DNA of 64,000 bases from Rikenellaceae bacterium (GTDB taxonomy: Bacteria > Bacteroidota > Bacteroidia > Bacteroidales > Rikenellaceae). The notes beneath the pieces were generated by a model that was not told the origin of the DNA, made no database searches, and worked only from the letters and a program-made list of their open reading frames with translations. The translations under genes and the position numbers were made by a program. The stretch covers positions 76,299 through 140,298 of the forward strand of contig JAJBUQ010000039.1 in assembly GCA_020860245.1 (NCBI GenBank), read 5' to 3'. How positions within the stretch are numbered: position 1 is the stretch's first letter; each line of letters opens with the position of its first letter. Of the stretch, positions 1 through 8,149 are shown piece by piece.

Positions 1-205
1 AATTGTCGGTAAGATTGCCGTTGGTAGGCTGTACCTTAACATCCGTAATACCGTTCTCCGCCAACATCCGTTCAGCGACTTCGCGTCCGGTAAGCCCTCT
101 TGGAAATAAAACTTTAGAATACTTATTAAAAACTGATTGCAAACGGGCCTGTACTACCATTCCGATGATCCCTATAACAATTATCAGCAAAATTTCCCAA
201 CTCAT
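1..205 (-). CDS. YugP-like zinc metallopeptidase, N-terminal part (cut by window edge)
   Basis: Reading the minus strand from the ATG at 205 gives 68 codons with no stop before the window edge. It starts MSWEILLIIVIGIIGMVVQA, one hydrophobic membrane segment, followed by ARLQSVFNKYSKV and GLTGREVAERMLAENGI. This is the beginning of the neutral zinc metallopeptidase family typified by Bacillus YugP, a membrane-anchored protease of unknown substrate. The catalytic HExxH lies further along and is outside the window, so activity cannot be judged. The gene is divergent from the Sua5 gene. The plus-strand ORF over the same bases is only its shadow. Confidence 0.8.
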   Translation of the reverse strand, partial: MSWEILLIIVIGIIGMVVQARLQSVFNKYSKVLFPRGLTGREVAERMLAENGITDVKVQPTNGNLTDN

Positions 206-594
206 GATCTTTTATTTTTTATAAATTAACTTTATTGACGTAAATTTATTTCATTAATCGTGCAAAATATACTATTTTTTGCAAACTTAATAAAAATAGA
301 CTTATGTTGGTGAGATCGTTGATAAAGATGTAAAATAAAAACATTTCATTTGGAGTTCTTCCATTTATTTATTCGCTGAGTTTTATAAGGTATTCACCCC
401 CGTCGGAACATGGTATGTTTGTGGGTCTGTTTGCCGAGTATAATCCTGTTCTATAAACTCATAGGAATCTTAAAATTAATTCTTCGTGCTTATTTTTATT
501 ATACCATATAAATAATTTGAATTTGGTTGAAAGTAATTTAATACCATTAAGTATTGGGAAACGAGTATATTTGCACTTAAAATATAATAAAAAA
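206..594. other. Divergent intergenic region, no gene seen
   Basis: This 389-bp AT-rich stretch lies between the divergent YugP-like and Sua5 genes. Long open frames on either strand are shadows of the Sua5 gene or lack coding character. The only recognisable element is a TATATTTG -7 promoter box for the Sua5 gene near its right end. I see no tRNA, riboswitch or repeat in it. Confidence 0.6.
566..573 (+). promoter_or_regulatory. -7 promoter element (TATATTTG) of Sua5 gene
   Basis: The octamer matches the Bacteroidetes TAnnTTTG consensus and lies 21 nt before the ATG at 595, which would give a 5' UTR of under 20 nt. No good -33 box is visible at the usual spacing. Confidence 0.5.
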
Positions 595-1161
595 ATGGAA
601 GATAAACAGTTGTTCGAAGCTCTCGATATTTTGAAGAAAGGCGGGATTATACTGTACCCGACGGATACTGTCTGGGGATTGGGGTGTGATGCCACAAATG
701 CCTCAGCGGTAGAGAAAATATTCCGTATAAAGGAGCGTGCTGACAGTAAGAGCATGATAATCCTTCTCGACCATGCGGATAACGTATCGAGATATGTAAA
801 GAAGGTCCCTTCGGTAGCGTGGGAGCTCTTAGAGGTCGCGGACAAACCTTTGACCCTTATACTGCCGGATGCCGTAGGGCTTGCTGAAAATCTGGTTGCT
901 GAGGATGGTACGATTGCTGTAAGGCTTGTCGGTAACGCCTTCTGCCGTAAACTTATCCGCAAATTGAACAGGCCTCTGGTATCGACCTCCGCTAATATCT
1001 CCGGACAGCCTGCCCCTTTGGATTTCAAATCCATACCTGAAGAGATAATTAATGCGGTCGATTTGGTTGTCGATCCGAAATTCGAAGAAAATGCCACGGG
1101 CAGACCCTCTTCGATAATATCGGTAGGCATGGGAGGTGAAATAAAAATTATAAGAGAATAG
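595..1161 (+). CDS. Threonylcarbamoyl-AMP synthase (Sua5/YrdC/YciO)
   Basis: The 188-residue protein makes threonylcarbamoyl-AMP from threonine, bicarbonate and ATP, the first step of the t6A modification of ANN-decoding tRNAs. The YrdC fold is shown by PTDTVWGLG near residue 22, the KxR motif in RIKERADSK, and STSANISG near residue 131. It has the single-domain length (YrdC type) and lacks the C-terminal Sua5 domain. The ATG at 595 is chosen over an upstream in-frame ATG at 517 because family homology starts at MEDKQLFEAL and a TATATTTG box sits between the two. The stop is followed after one base by the next gene, so the two are probably cotranscribed. Confidence 0.9.
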   Translation: MEDKQLFEALDILKKGGIILYPTDTVWGLGCDATNASAVEKIFRIKERADSKSMIILLDHADNVSRYVKKVPSVAWELLEVADKPLTLILPDAVGLAENLVAEDGTIAVRLVGNAFCRKLIRKLNRPLVSTSANISGQPAPLDFKSIPEEIINAVDLVVDPKFEENATGRPSSIISVGMGGEIKIIRE

Positions 1162-1162
1162 A

Positions 1163-1558
1163 ATGAAAGAGATAGAAACTCCGCTGCAGGTTCGTTTCTC
1201 GGATACCGATATGTACGGACATGTAAACAATATAAATATTCAGAGTTATTTCGACATGGGTAAATGCGACTATATAACCAAAGTCTTCGGCATTCCTATG
1301 ATGACCTCCGTTAAAACGGGGCTGATACAAAAATGCAATTCGAATATCTTTGAAGCGCAGATACGGTTCGGAGAAAATCTATCGGTCATTACAGGAGTGG
1401 AAAAAATAGAAAATAAAAGCGTGACGTTTGTCCAGAGAATAATCAATAAAGATACAGGAGAGTTAAAGTCAACCAGCAGCGCGGTGTTGATAGCCTACGA
1501 TTTCAGCCTTCAACAATCCATTACTGTACCGGAGGAGTGGCGGGAGGAGATATTATAG
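1163..1558 (+). CDS. Acyl-CoA thioesterase, 4-hydroxybenzoyl-CoA thioesterase family
   Basis: The 131-residue single hotdog-fold protein hydrolyses some acyl-CoA or acyl-carrier thioester in the cytosol; the substrate cannot be told from sequence. The diagnostic N-terminal motif is VRFSDTDMYGHVNN near residues 10-23, where the Asp is the usual catalytic residue. It starts one base after the Sua5 stop. A perfect inverted repeat just after the stop ends the transcript against the convergent histone-like gene. A second hotdog thioesterase of the same superfamily is at 51510. Confidence 0.85.
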   Translation: MKEIETPLQVRFSDTDMYGHVNNINIQSYFDMGKCDYITKVFGIPMMTSVKTGLIQKCNSNIFEAQIRFGENLSVITGVEKIENKSVTFVQRIINKDTGELKSTSSAVLIAYDFSLQQSITVPEEWREEIL

Positions 1559-1570
1559 GTAATATAAAAA

Positions 1571-1609
1571 TAAAAAAGCAGCTTACCTTCCCGGCAGACT
1601 GCTTTTTTA
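1571..1609. terminator. Bidirectional terminator hairpin
   Basis: TAAAAAAGCAG at 1571-1581 pairs perfectly with CTGCTTTTTTA at 1599-1609 around a 17-nt loop. The A run on one arm and T run on the other let it act in both directions, between the convergent thioesterase and Hc1-like genes. Confidence 0.7.
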
Positions 1610-1623
1610 CTACAAGCTTAAAA

Positions 1624-1800
1624 TTAATTTTTTGCAGCTTCCACAGAAACTTTTCTAAACTCTTTAAGAAGTTTAGAAAGCTCCAAAGCAGCTTTACGCG
1701 CGCGTACTCCCGCAGCTTTATTGTTTTTAGTAGCTTGTGCTTCTGCGTTTTCTTTAAACGCATCAATCTGTTCATTGATCTGGTCTAATAAATTCTGCAT
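1624..1800 (-). CDS. Histone H1-like protein, Hc1 family (58 aa)
   Basis: The minus strand from the ATG at 1800 gives a 58-residue basic, helical, Ala/Lys-rich protein. It begins MQNLLDQINEQIDAFKENA, contains the core NNKAAGVRARKAALEL (residues about 26-41) and ends LLKEFRKVSVEAAKN. This matches the small Hc1-like histones that are widespread in Bacteroidetes and related to the chlamydial Hc1 N-terminal domain, expected to bind DNA and condense the nucleoid. A TAGCTTTG -7 element lies on the minus strand at 1844-1851. The gene is monocistronic and convergent with the thioesterase. It is short enough to be missed by routine gene finding. Confidence 0.85.
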   Translation of the reverse strand: MQNLLDQINEQIDAFKENAEAQATKNNKAAGVRARKAALELSKLLKEFRKVSVEAAKN

Positions 1801-2148
1801 AGTGTGTAGTAGGTTAAAATGATTAATTAATTTAACACGTCTACAAAGCTATATAAATTTTATCAATAAAAAACAAAGTTTTATTAATTTTTAAAGCATT
1901 TTAATATGCTTAAGATTAATTTTTTATGGTTCTAACCCCGTTTTAATGGGTTTTTATGTTATCTTATGGAATCACAACCAAATATTGATGCGGAAATTGT
2001 TTCGGCAGGTATCCCCAAAGGGTCTAAATCTCCTGCGTTCCGTATTCTTATCGCAAATTTGGATATCCATTGGTGCTGTTAAATTAAAATGCGGTGTGTA
2101 AATGTCGATAAACTTTTATAACTTTGTACGGTTTTGAAAATTATTTCA
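1801..2148. other. Intergenic region with divergent promoters
   Basis: The 348 bp between the histone-like gene (-) and lysS (+) holds a minus-strand TAGCTTTG box at 1844-1851 and the lysS box at 2119-2126. A 38-codon ATG frame at 1966-2082 exists but has no family resemblance and is not called as a gene. No RNA gene was recognised. Confidence 0.55.
2119..2126 (+). promoter_or_regulatory. -7 promoter element (TAACTTTG) of lysS
   Basis: It matches TAnnTTTG and ends 22 nt before the chosen lysS ATG at 2149, giving a 5' UTR of about 18 nt. It also argues against the more upstream TTG start at 2134. Confidence 0.55.
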
Positions 2149-3870
2149 ATGAATATATCTGAATTAAGTGAACAGGAGGTAATTAGGCGGAATTCTCTTG
2201 AACAATTGAGGAATCTCGGGATCGATCCGTATCCCGCGGAAAAATATGAAGTTAACGCGACTGCGCAGCAACTGAAAAATGAATTCGACCCTGAAAAGAA
2301 CAATTTTCAGAATATATCGATCGCCGGAAGGATCATGACCAGAAGGATTATGGGCAATGCTTCGTTCTTCGAGCTCCAGGACCATACCGGAAGGATACAA
2401 ATTTATGTCAAACGCGACGAGATTTATCCGGACGAAGATAAAACCATGTATAACACCGTATTTAAAAAACTTCTCGATATAGGGGATATTGTCGGTGTCC
2501 GGGGATACGCGTTTATAACGAATACAGGCGAACTCTCCGTCCACTGCACCGAAATTAAGATTCTGAGCAAATCCCTCAGACCCCTCCCGATAGTTAAAGA
2601 GAAGGACGGTCAGGTATTCGATGCGTTCAGCGATCCGGAACAGCGCTATCGGATGAGGTATGTGGACCTTATCGTTAATCCACAGGTGCGCGAGGTATTC
2701 CTGATGCGTTCCAAGATAATAAACACCATGCGTGAGTTCTTCAATTCGAAAAATTATGTCGAAGTGGAAACTCCGATCCTACAACCTATTCCCGGAGGCG
2801 CGACCGCGCGTCCGTTCATTACGCACCATAACGCGTTGGATATTCCGTTATATCTGCGTATAGCGAATGAGCTGTATCTCAAAAAACTTATCGTCGGAGG
2901 ATTCGACGGTGTATACGAGTTCGCGAAGGACTTCCGCAATGAGGGGATGGACAGAACCCATAATCCGGAGTTTACGGTTATGGAGATATATGTGGCCTAC
3001 AAAGATTATATCTGGATGATGGACTTTGTAGAGGAGATGATCGAACGTGTCGCGCTTGCTCTCCACGGTACCACCAAATTTACCGTCGGGGAACACGAGA
3101 TAGACTTCAAACGTCCGTTCCGCAGAATTACGATGACCGAGGCGATAAAAGAGAGGACAGGATTCGATATCACAGGCAGAAGCGAAGACGAGATCCGCAA
3201 GGCTTGCCGCGACCTTAACGTAGAGATAGATGATACGATGGGTAAAGGCAAACTGATCGATGCTATCTTCGGACAGTACTGCGAAGACCACCTGATCCAG
3301 CCAACATTTGTAACGGACTATCCGATAGAAATGTCTCCTCTTTGTAAGAGGCACCGCGATAATCCGGAACTTACCGAGAGATTCGAACTCTTCGTAACTG
3401 GCAAAGAATTATGCAATGCTTACTCCGAGCTTAACGATCCGATCGATCAGCTCGACAGATTTCAGGAACAGCTGAAACTCACTGAGAAAGGCGACGACGA
3501 AGCTATGTTCATAGATATGGACTTCGTGCGTGCGCTTGAATACGGTATGCCGACATGTTCCGGAATGGGAATCGGAATTGACAGGCTGACAATGTTTATG
3601 ACCAATCAATCGTCGATTCAGGATGTGCTGTTTTTCCCTCAGATGCGTCCGGAGAAAAAAGCTGTCGCCGATCCTGTGGAAAAATATATCGAAGCCGGGA
3701 TACCGGCCGAATGGGCGGAGGTTCTCCAAAAAATGGGTTACATAACCGTCGAATCTGTAAGAAAACTCGCTCCGGGTAAGCTGTTCAACGATTTGTGCGG
3801 ATTTAATAAGAAGAATAAGCTGGGATTAAAAAATCCGACTGCGGACGATGTTCGAAGATGGGTAGAATGA
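2149..3870 (+). CDS. lysS: Lysine--tRNA ligase, class II
   Basis: The 573-residue cytosolic enzyme charges tRNA-Lys. The N-terminal OB-fold anticodon-binding domain covers about residues 55-170 ([20 protein letters not shown]). The class II catalytic core follows, with motif 1 around the [15 protein letters not shown] segment, motif 2 in [15 protein letters not shown] and motif 3 in [14 protein letters not shown]-terminal extension of about 75 residues follows motif 3, as in other Bacteroidetes LysRS. The ATG at 2149 ([11 protein letters not shown]) is preferred to the in-frame TTG at 2134, which would be very close to the predicted transcription start. It is followed by tpiA after a 212-bp gap. 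Confidence 0.96.
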   Translation: MNISELSEQEVIRRNSLEQLRNLGIDPYPAEKYEVNATAQQLKNEFDPEKNNFQNISIAGRIMTRRIMGNASFFELQDHTGRIQIYVKRDEIYPDEDKTMYNTVFKKLLDIGDIVGVRGYAFITNTGELSVHCTEIKILSKSLRPLPIVKEKDGQVFDAFSDPEQRYRMRYVDLIVNPQVREVFLMRSKIINTMREFFNSKNYVEVETPILQPIPGGATARPFITHHNALDIPLYLRIANELYLKKLIVGGFDGVYEFAKDFRNEGMDRTHNPEFTVMEIYVAYKDYIWMMDFVEEMIERVALALHGTTKFTVGEHEIDFKRPFRRITMTEAIKERTGFDITGRSEDEIRKACRDLNVEIDDTMGKGKLIDAIFGQYCEDHLIQPTFVTDYPIEMSPLCKRHRDNPELTERFELFVTGKELCNAYSELNDPIDQLDRFQEQLKLTEKGDDEAMFIDMDFVRALEYGMPTCSGMGIGIDRLTMFMTNQSSIQDVLFFPQMRPEKKAVADPVEKYIEAGIPAEWAEVLQKMGYITVESVRKLAPGKLFNDLCGFNKKNKLGLKNPTADDVRRWVE

Positions 3871-4082
3871 AAATAATATCGCTATCATTAAAAATAGGAA
3901 CACTAATTTCAACTTTAACAGCGTGAATTCTTAACTTGATTTGCGGGTTGTACCATCCTGATGCGGCGAATGTAAATCCTAAAAATCCGCTTTGACAGCA
4001 CTGATAGTCATTTTTGTGATAATCCCGATAGAGAGAATATAACATAAACGAAAATAAAACAACCGATTTTAAAAAAAATAAA

Positions 4083-4841
4083 ATGAGGAAGAAAATTGTA
4101 GCAGGCAACTGGAAAATGAACACTACCCCTGCTGAAGGCGTAGAATTGATAAAAGCAGTAGCGGACCTTAAAAAAGACGTTTGTCCGGAAGTGGAACTGA
4201 TCGTAGCTCCTCCTTATACCCATCTTTGCTGTATAACCGAAATAGCGGCGAAAGCAGGCATATCGGTAGGTTCGCAGAATTGCGCTGCCGAACCAGCCGG
4301 AGCATATACCGGAGAGGTATCTGCTAAAATGATATCTTCTTTGGGCGTAAAATACGTTATTCTCGGACACTCCGAGAGACGCGAATATTACGGGGAGACT
4401 TCTGAAACTCTTAACGCTAAACTTATTCAGGCTTACGCTAACGGACTTACTCCTATCTATTGCGTGGGAGAAAAACTCGACGAGAGAGAATCTGGCAAGT
4501 ATTTTGATGTTATCCGTAAACAGATCGAAGAGGTTGTGTTTAATCTCTCTTCGGATCAGGTAAGTTCCTTGATAATCGCATACGAACCAGTATGGGCTAT
4601 TGGTACCGGTAAAACCGCTACTTCGGATCAGGCGCAGGAGATTCACGAATTTATCCGCAGCGTACTGAACGAAAAATTCGGCGATCTGTCTCAGCAAGTT
4701 CCTATTCTCTACGGAGGAAGTTGTAATCCGTCGAATGCCGAAGAGATCTTCTCCAAAAAAGACGTAGACGGAGGATTGATCGGAGGCGCTGCATTGAAGG
4801 CTCCCGATTTTATTTCTATCGCTCAGAAATTTCCGAAATAA
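4083..4841 (+). CDS. tpiA: Triose-phosphate isomerase
   Basis: The 252-residue TIM barrel interconverts dihydroxyacetone phosphate and glyceraldehyde 3-phosphate in glycolysis and gluconeogenesis. The active-site set is complete: AGNWKMN near the N terminus (Asn, Lys), the electrophilic His in LGHSERR, and the catalytic Glu with loop 6 in AYEPVWAIGTGKTA. The phosphate-binding YGGS is near residue 213. It is preceded by 212 bp without a convincing promoter box and followed by the META-domain lipoproteins, possibly in the same transcript. Confidence 0.97.
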   Translation: MRKKIVAGNWKMNTTPAEGVELIKAVADLKKDVCPEVELIVAPPYTHLCCITEIAAKAGISVGSQNCAAEPAGAYTGEVSAKMISSLGVKYVILGHSERREYYGETSETLNAKLIQAYANGLTPIYCVGEKLDERESGKYFDVIRKQIEEVVFNLSSDQVSSLIIAYEPVWAIGTGKTATSDQAQEIHEFIRSVLNEKFGDLSQQVPILYGGSCNPSNAEEIFSKKDVDGGLIGGAALKAPDFISIAQKFPK

Positions 4842-4955
4842 AGGAAATTCAAGATAAATCGAATGGGTTTACCGGAAAAAGCCGGCAGATCCATTTTTTA
4901 TGCTCGGTGTATATCAGAGGGTGGTTTATTTAATGAAATAATAACTATAAAATAT

Positions 4956-5378
4956 ATGAAAAAATTAATTCAGATCATGTGCCTTGCATTAGTATTCGTG
5001 GCAGCTGTAAGCTGCGGAGGCAAGAAAGTCAGACTTACGGATGGCGAGTGGAGACTCGAATCCATGCACGCAGATGACGAAACGTTTGTATTGATGGATA
5101 AAAATCCTTCGATTACATTCTCCGATACGAGCAATATGGTTCATGGTTACGGAGGATGCAACAATTACTTCGGAAATTACGAAGTCCGGAACGGCAATAA
5201 AATTTCTATTTCTACCCTGGGAAGCACTCTTGCCATGTGTCCTCAGATCGATACAGAAGATCTGTTTCTTCATATTCTCTCGAATGCGACTTCTTACAAA
5301 ATAAGCGGAAGCGAATTAATACTGTATGATACATTAGATAAAAAAATTGCTAATTTTACTTTAATAAGGAACAAATAA
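4956..5378 (+). CDS. META-domain (HslJ/DUF306) lipoprotein 1
   Basis: The 140-residue protein has an N-terminal lipoprotein signal (lipobox AAVSC, Cys20) and a META domain from about residue 28 to 135, recognised by LTDGEWRLESM, then HGYGGCNNYFGNYEV and the MCPQIDTEDLF region. It is likely anchored in a membrane facing the periplasm or cell surface; the exact role of META proteins is unknown, HslJ being linked to novobiocin and heat stress. The ATG at 4956 is chosen because the signal peptide starts there; an in-frame ATG at 4863 would bury it. It forms a tandem pair with the next gene, 5 bp downstream. Confidence 0.85.
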   Translation: MKKLIQIMCLALVFVAAVSCGGKKVRLTDGEWRLESMHADDETFVLMDKNPSITFSDTSNMVHGYGGCNNYFGNYEVRNGNKISISTLGSTLAMCPQIDTEDLFLHILSNATSYKISGSELILYDTLDKKIANFTLIRNK

Positions 5379-5383
5379 TAAAG

Positions 5384-5821
5384 ATGAAAATGAAAAAATT
5401 CTATTACTTGACATTGATAGCAGCCGGAATCGTAATATTCGGATCGTGCTGCGCGTGCCGTGCGACAAAATCTCCATCTCTTACCGATGATACATGGCAG
5501 CTCGTCGAACTCAACGGGGAGCCGATAACTATTCTTCCTGAAGGAAACAGGGAGAAATATACCATGACCTTCGGAACGGACGGACGGATCGCAGGATTGG
5601 CCGAATGCAACCGTTATTTCGGAAGTTACGAGTTGGGTGAAAACGACGCTCTTAAAATATCCGGAACAGGTTCGACCAGAATGGCTTGCCTTGACGATAA
5701 TTTTGAAACAGAATTCTTACAGATATTGGATAAGGTTGCCAATTACAGAATAGACGGACGCTATCTTATTCTTACCGATGATATGGACTATGTACTGGGC
5801 ATGTTCAAAAAAATCGAATAG
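5384..5821 (+). CDS. META-domain (HslJ/DUF306) lipoprotein 2
   Basis: This 145-residue paralogue of the preceding gene starts MKMKKFYYLTLIAAG with a lipobox IFGSC (Cys22), followed by an unusual CCACRATK cluster. The META domain carries LTDDTWQLVELNG, AECNRYFGSYEL and RMACLDDNFETEFL, colinear with the first copy. Tandem duplication is the simplest origin. An ATG two codons downstream (5390) is an equally good start. A strong terminator follows, so tpiA and the two lipoproteins may end here together. Confidence 0.85.
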   Translation: MKMKKFYYLTLIAAGIVIFGSCCACRATKSPSLTDDTWQLVELNGEPITILPEGNREKYTMTFGTDGRIAGLAECNRYFGSYELGENDALKISGTGSTRMACLDDNFETEFLQILDKVANYRIDGRYLILTDDMDYVLGMFKKIE

Positions 5822-5844
5822 CGAAGTTTATCGTTAATGAATAG

Positions 5845-5870
5845 TAAGCCGCTCATTATGGAGCGGCTTA
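5845..5870 (+). terminator. Intrinsic terminator after META lipoproteins
   Basis: TAAGCCGCTC (5845-5854) pairs with GAGCGGCTTA (5861-5870) around a 6-nt loop and is followed by TTTTA. Confidence 0.75.
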
Positions 5871-5882
5871 TTTTATGGAAAA

Positions 5883-5913
5883 TTGTGCCGAATCATAAAT
5901 TAAATTATATTCG
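5883..5913 (+). promoter_or_regulatory. Putative promoter of coaD-lpxD-ruvC
   Basis: TTG at 5883-5885, 20 nt spacing, then TATATTCG at 5906-5913, one base off the TAnnTTTG consensus. The first ATG follows at 5932. Confidence 0.4.
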
Positions 5914-5931
5914 CATATTAAATTTATCGAA

Positions 5932-6405
5932 ATGAAAAGAATTGCGGTGTTCCCCGGATCGTTCGATCCGTTTACCCTCGGACATAAAATAATTGTGGAT
6001 GAGGGGCTCGAGCTGTTCGATAAGGTAATTGTCGCCGTAGGGGTGAATAGCCAAAAGCCGGGATTCCTGACGATAGAGAAGCGTATGGATCTTGTTCGCG
6101 ATATTTATTCCGACAATAAAAATGTCGATGTGGTATCATATTCCGGTTTGACCGTTGAATTCTGCCGTGAAATAGGTGCTAAGTTTATGCTGAGAGGAAT
6201 GCGCAACACCGTCGACTTCGAATATGAACGTAACATGATGCAGATCAATCAGACCCTCTATCCGGAGATAATGACGGTCCTATTGTTCACCCCTCCCGAA
6301 TATGTTGCCATATCATCGAGCATAATAAGGGAATTGTATACGTTAGGGAGCGATGTAAGCCGGTTTATGCCGGAAGGAACCGATATAGAAAAATATTTAA
6401 AATAG
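5932..6405 (+). CDS. coaD: Pantetheine-phosphate adenylyltransferase
   Basis: The 157-residue cytosolic enzyme transfers AMP from ATP to 4'-phosphopantetheine, the penultimate step of coenzyme A synthesis. The nucleotidyltransferase signature is [10 protein letters not shown] at residues 9-18 (the T/HxGH motif), the substrate-binding [13 protein letters not shown] lies near residue 87, and the ATP-binding ISSSIIREL is near the C terminus. Length is normal. It begins the compact plus-strand set coaD-lpxD-ruvC with gaps of only a few bases. Confidence 0.95.
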   Translation: MKRIAVFPGSFDPFTLGHKIIVDEGLELFDKVIVAVGVNSQKPGFLTIEKRMDLVRDIYSDNKNVDVVSYSGLTVEFCREIGAKFMLRGMRNTVDFEYERNMMQINQTLYPEIMTVLLFTPPEYVAISSSIIRELYTLGSDVSRFMPEGTDIEKYLK

Positions 6406-6412
6406 TATAGTA

Positions 6413-7456
6413 ATGGAATTTACAGCGGAAATAATAGCCGGATTTCTCGGAGGTGAAATAATCGGTGACAGGAACGCCAAAGTTTGGACTGTATCCAAAA
6501 TCGAAGAGGGAAAAAGCGGTTCTCTTGCATTCCTCGCCAATCCCAAATACGAGAGCTTCATATACGATACAGAGGCATCTATCGTAATTGTAAACAGTGG
6601 ATTCATTCCTAAACAGGAGATAAAAACTACCCTTATAAAGGTCGATGACGCCTACGCTGCATTTGCCAGACTTCTGGAACTATACGCTGCTAATAAACCT
6701 AAAAAAAATGGAATCAGTGAAAAATCTTCTATCGACGATAGCGTCCAGAACGGTGAAAATCTGTATGTCGGAGATTTTACCGTTATAGAAGAGAGGGTGC
6801 AGATCGGCGATAATGTCAGCATTTACCCGCAGTGCTACATCGGAAGTAAGGTGAGAATAGGAAATAATGTGACGATTTACCCCGGAGTAAAAATCTACGA
6901 AGACTGTGTGATCGGTAATAATGTCGTAATTCAGGCAGGTGCGGTTATAGGAGCAGACGGATTCGGATTTGCTCCGCAGGAGGATGGAACCTACGGTAAA
7001 ATTCCTCAGCTCGGCAACGTCGTTCTTGAAGACAATGTAGAGATAGGAGCTAACACTTGCATCGACAGGGCTACCATGGGCTCGACTATCATAAGCAAAG
7101 GAGTAAAACTCGACAACCTTATACAGGTTGGACATAACGTCCAGATAGGGGAGAATACCGTCGCTGCATCGCAGTTTGGTGTCGCAGGTTCTACAAAAAT
7201 AGGTAAAAACTGTATGTTCGGAGGGCAGGTCGGTATTGCCGGACACCTTGTAATAGCGGACAACGTACGCGCCGGTTCACAGGCTGGAATTCCTAATAGT
7301 ATAAAGAAGACTGGAGAGGCTGTGATGGGAACTCCCGCACTTCCCGTAGGGTCTCACCACCGCTCGTTCATACTGTTTAAACAGCTGCCTGATATTAAAG
7401 AGACGATCAACAGACTCGAAAAAGAAATAGAAAGATTGAAGGAGCTGAAAAATTAA
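6413..7456 (+). CDS. lpxD: UDP-3-O-(3-hydroxyacyl)glucosamine N-acyltransferase
   Basis: The 347-residue enzyme adds the second hydroxyacyl chain to UDP-glucosamine in lipid A synthesis at the inner face of the cytoplasmic membrane. An N-terminal uridine-binding domain (to about 100) precedes a left-handed beta helix of hexapeptide repeats (about 105-300: [30 protein letters not shown] and others). The catalytic His is expected in [13 protein letters not shown]-terminal helix ends the protein ([16 protein letters not shown]). It confirms a Gram-negative envelope. The stop is one base before the ruvC start. Confidence 0.96.
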   Translation: MEFTAEIIAGFLGGEIIGDRNAKVWTVSKIEEGKSGSLAFLANPKYESFIYDTEASIVIVNSGFIPKQEIKTTLIKVDDAYAAFARLLELYAANKPKKNGISEKSSIDDSVQNGENLYVGDFTVIEERVQIGDNVSIYPQCYIGSKVRIGNNVTIYPGVKIYEDCVIGNNVVIQAGAVIGADGFGFAPQEDGTYGKIPQLGNVVLEDNVEIGANTCIDRATMGSTIISKGVKLDNLIQVGHNVQIGENTVAASQFGVAGSTKIGKNCMFGGQVGIAGHLVIADNVRAGSQAGIPNSIKKTGEAVMGTPALPVGSHHRSFILFKQLPDIKETINRLEKEIERLKELKN

Positions 7457-7457
7457 G

Positions 7458-8018
7458 GTGTCTAAGGAGAAAAAAATAATTATGGGGATCGATCCCGGAA
7501 CCAATTTTACGGGATTCGGGATCATATCCGTATTCGGTAAAAAACTGGACGTGATCGATTATGGTTTTATCGAATTGTCAAAAAAAAAGGACGCTTACGA
7601 GAAACTCAAAGAGATTTTTATCAAGGTGTCCAATCTGATCGATTATTATGATCCTCATGAAGTTGCATTCGAATCGCCGTTCTACGGAGAGAACGTGCAG
7701 AGTATGCTTAAATTAGGCCGCGCTCAGGGAGTCGCTATGGCTGCCGCACTGACAAAAGGGCGTGATGTATTCGAATACGCTCCCCGTAAAATAAAACTCT
7801 CGATCACAGGTCAGGGAGCAGCATCCAAAGAGCAGGTCGCCTCATTTTTAGGTAAAATGTTTAAGATCACCGACTTGCCGTCAAATCTCGATTCTACCGA
7901 TGGCCTTGCGGTCGCAGTATGCCATTATTATCAATCTGTAACAGTGATAAAATCGTCAGGTAAGAATTCGTGGAGCGATTTTATCAAAAATAATCCGGAC
8001 AGAGTCAAAAACGGTTAA
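7458..8018 (+). CDS. ruvC: Crossover junction endodeoxyribonuclease RuvC
   Basis: The 186-residue endonuclease resolves Holliday junctions with RuvAB. The RNase H-like fold shows GIDPGTNFTGFG (first catalytic Asp), AFESPFYGENVQS (Glu), the GQGAASKEQV segment and a C-terminal acidic pair in NLDSTDGLAVAVCHYY. A GTG start at 7458 directly after the lpxD stop is chosen, since Bacteroidetes RuvC proteins have a short basic lead (SKEKKI) before the first strand; the in-frame ATG eight codons later would remove it. It is convergent with uvrA. Confidence 0.93.
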   Translation: MSKEKKIIMGIDPGTNFTGFGIISVFGKKLDVIDYGFIELSKKKDAYEKLKEIFIKVSNLIDYYDPHEVAFESPFYGENVQSMLKLGRAQGVAMAAALTKGRDVFEYAPRKIKLSITGQGAASKEQVASFLGKMFKITDLPSNLDSTDGLAVAVCHYYQSVTVIKSSGKNSWSDFIKNNPDRVKNG

Positions 8019-8149
8019 TCCGGATTAATAAATTGACCTTAACTACCTATTCCAGCCTCCTATGCGAATAGCTTCCATGCGTATTAAATGAAATTAGGGA
8101 ATTTTATCCAATCTGAATTTGCTCATTATTTAATTTGCGGCAGTTAGGA

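Noticed and set aside
3..224. 73-codon plus-strand ORF at the left edge
   Set aside because: Its opposite strand encodes a clear YugP-like N terminus; the plus-strand frame is its shadow.
1966..2082. 38-codon ATG frame upstream of lysS
   Set aside because: No family resemblance, no promoter box near its start, and it lies in the lysS upstream region; too weak to call a gene.
3803..4123. 106-codon minus-strand frame in the lysS-tpiA gap
   Set aside because: It overlaps both genes, lacks coding character in the gap, and has no promoter or recognisable domain.
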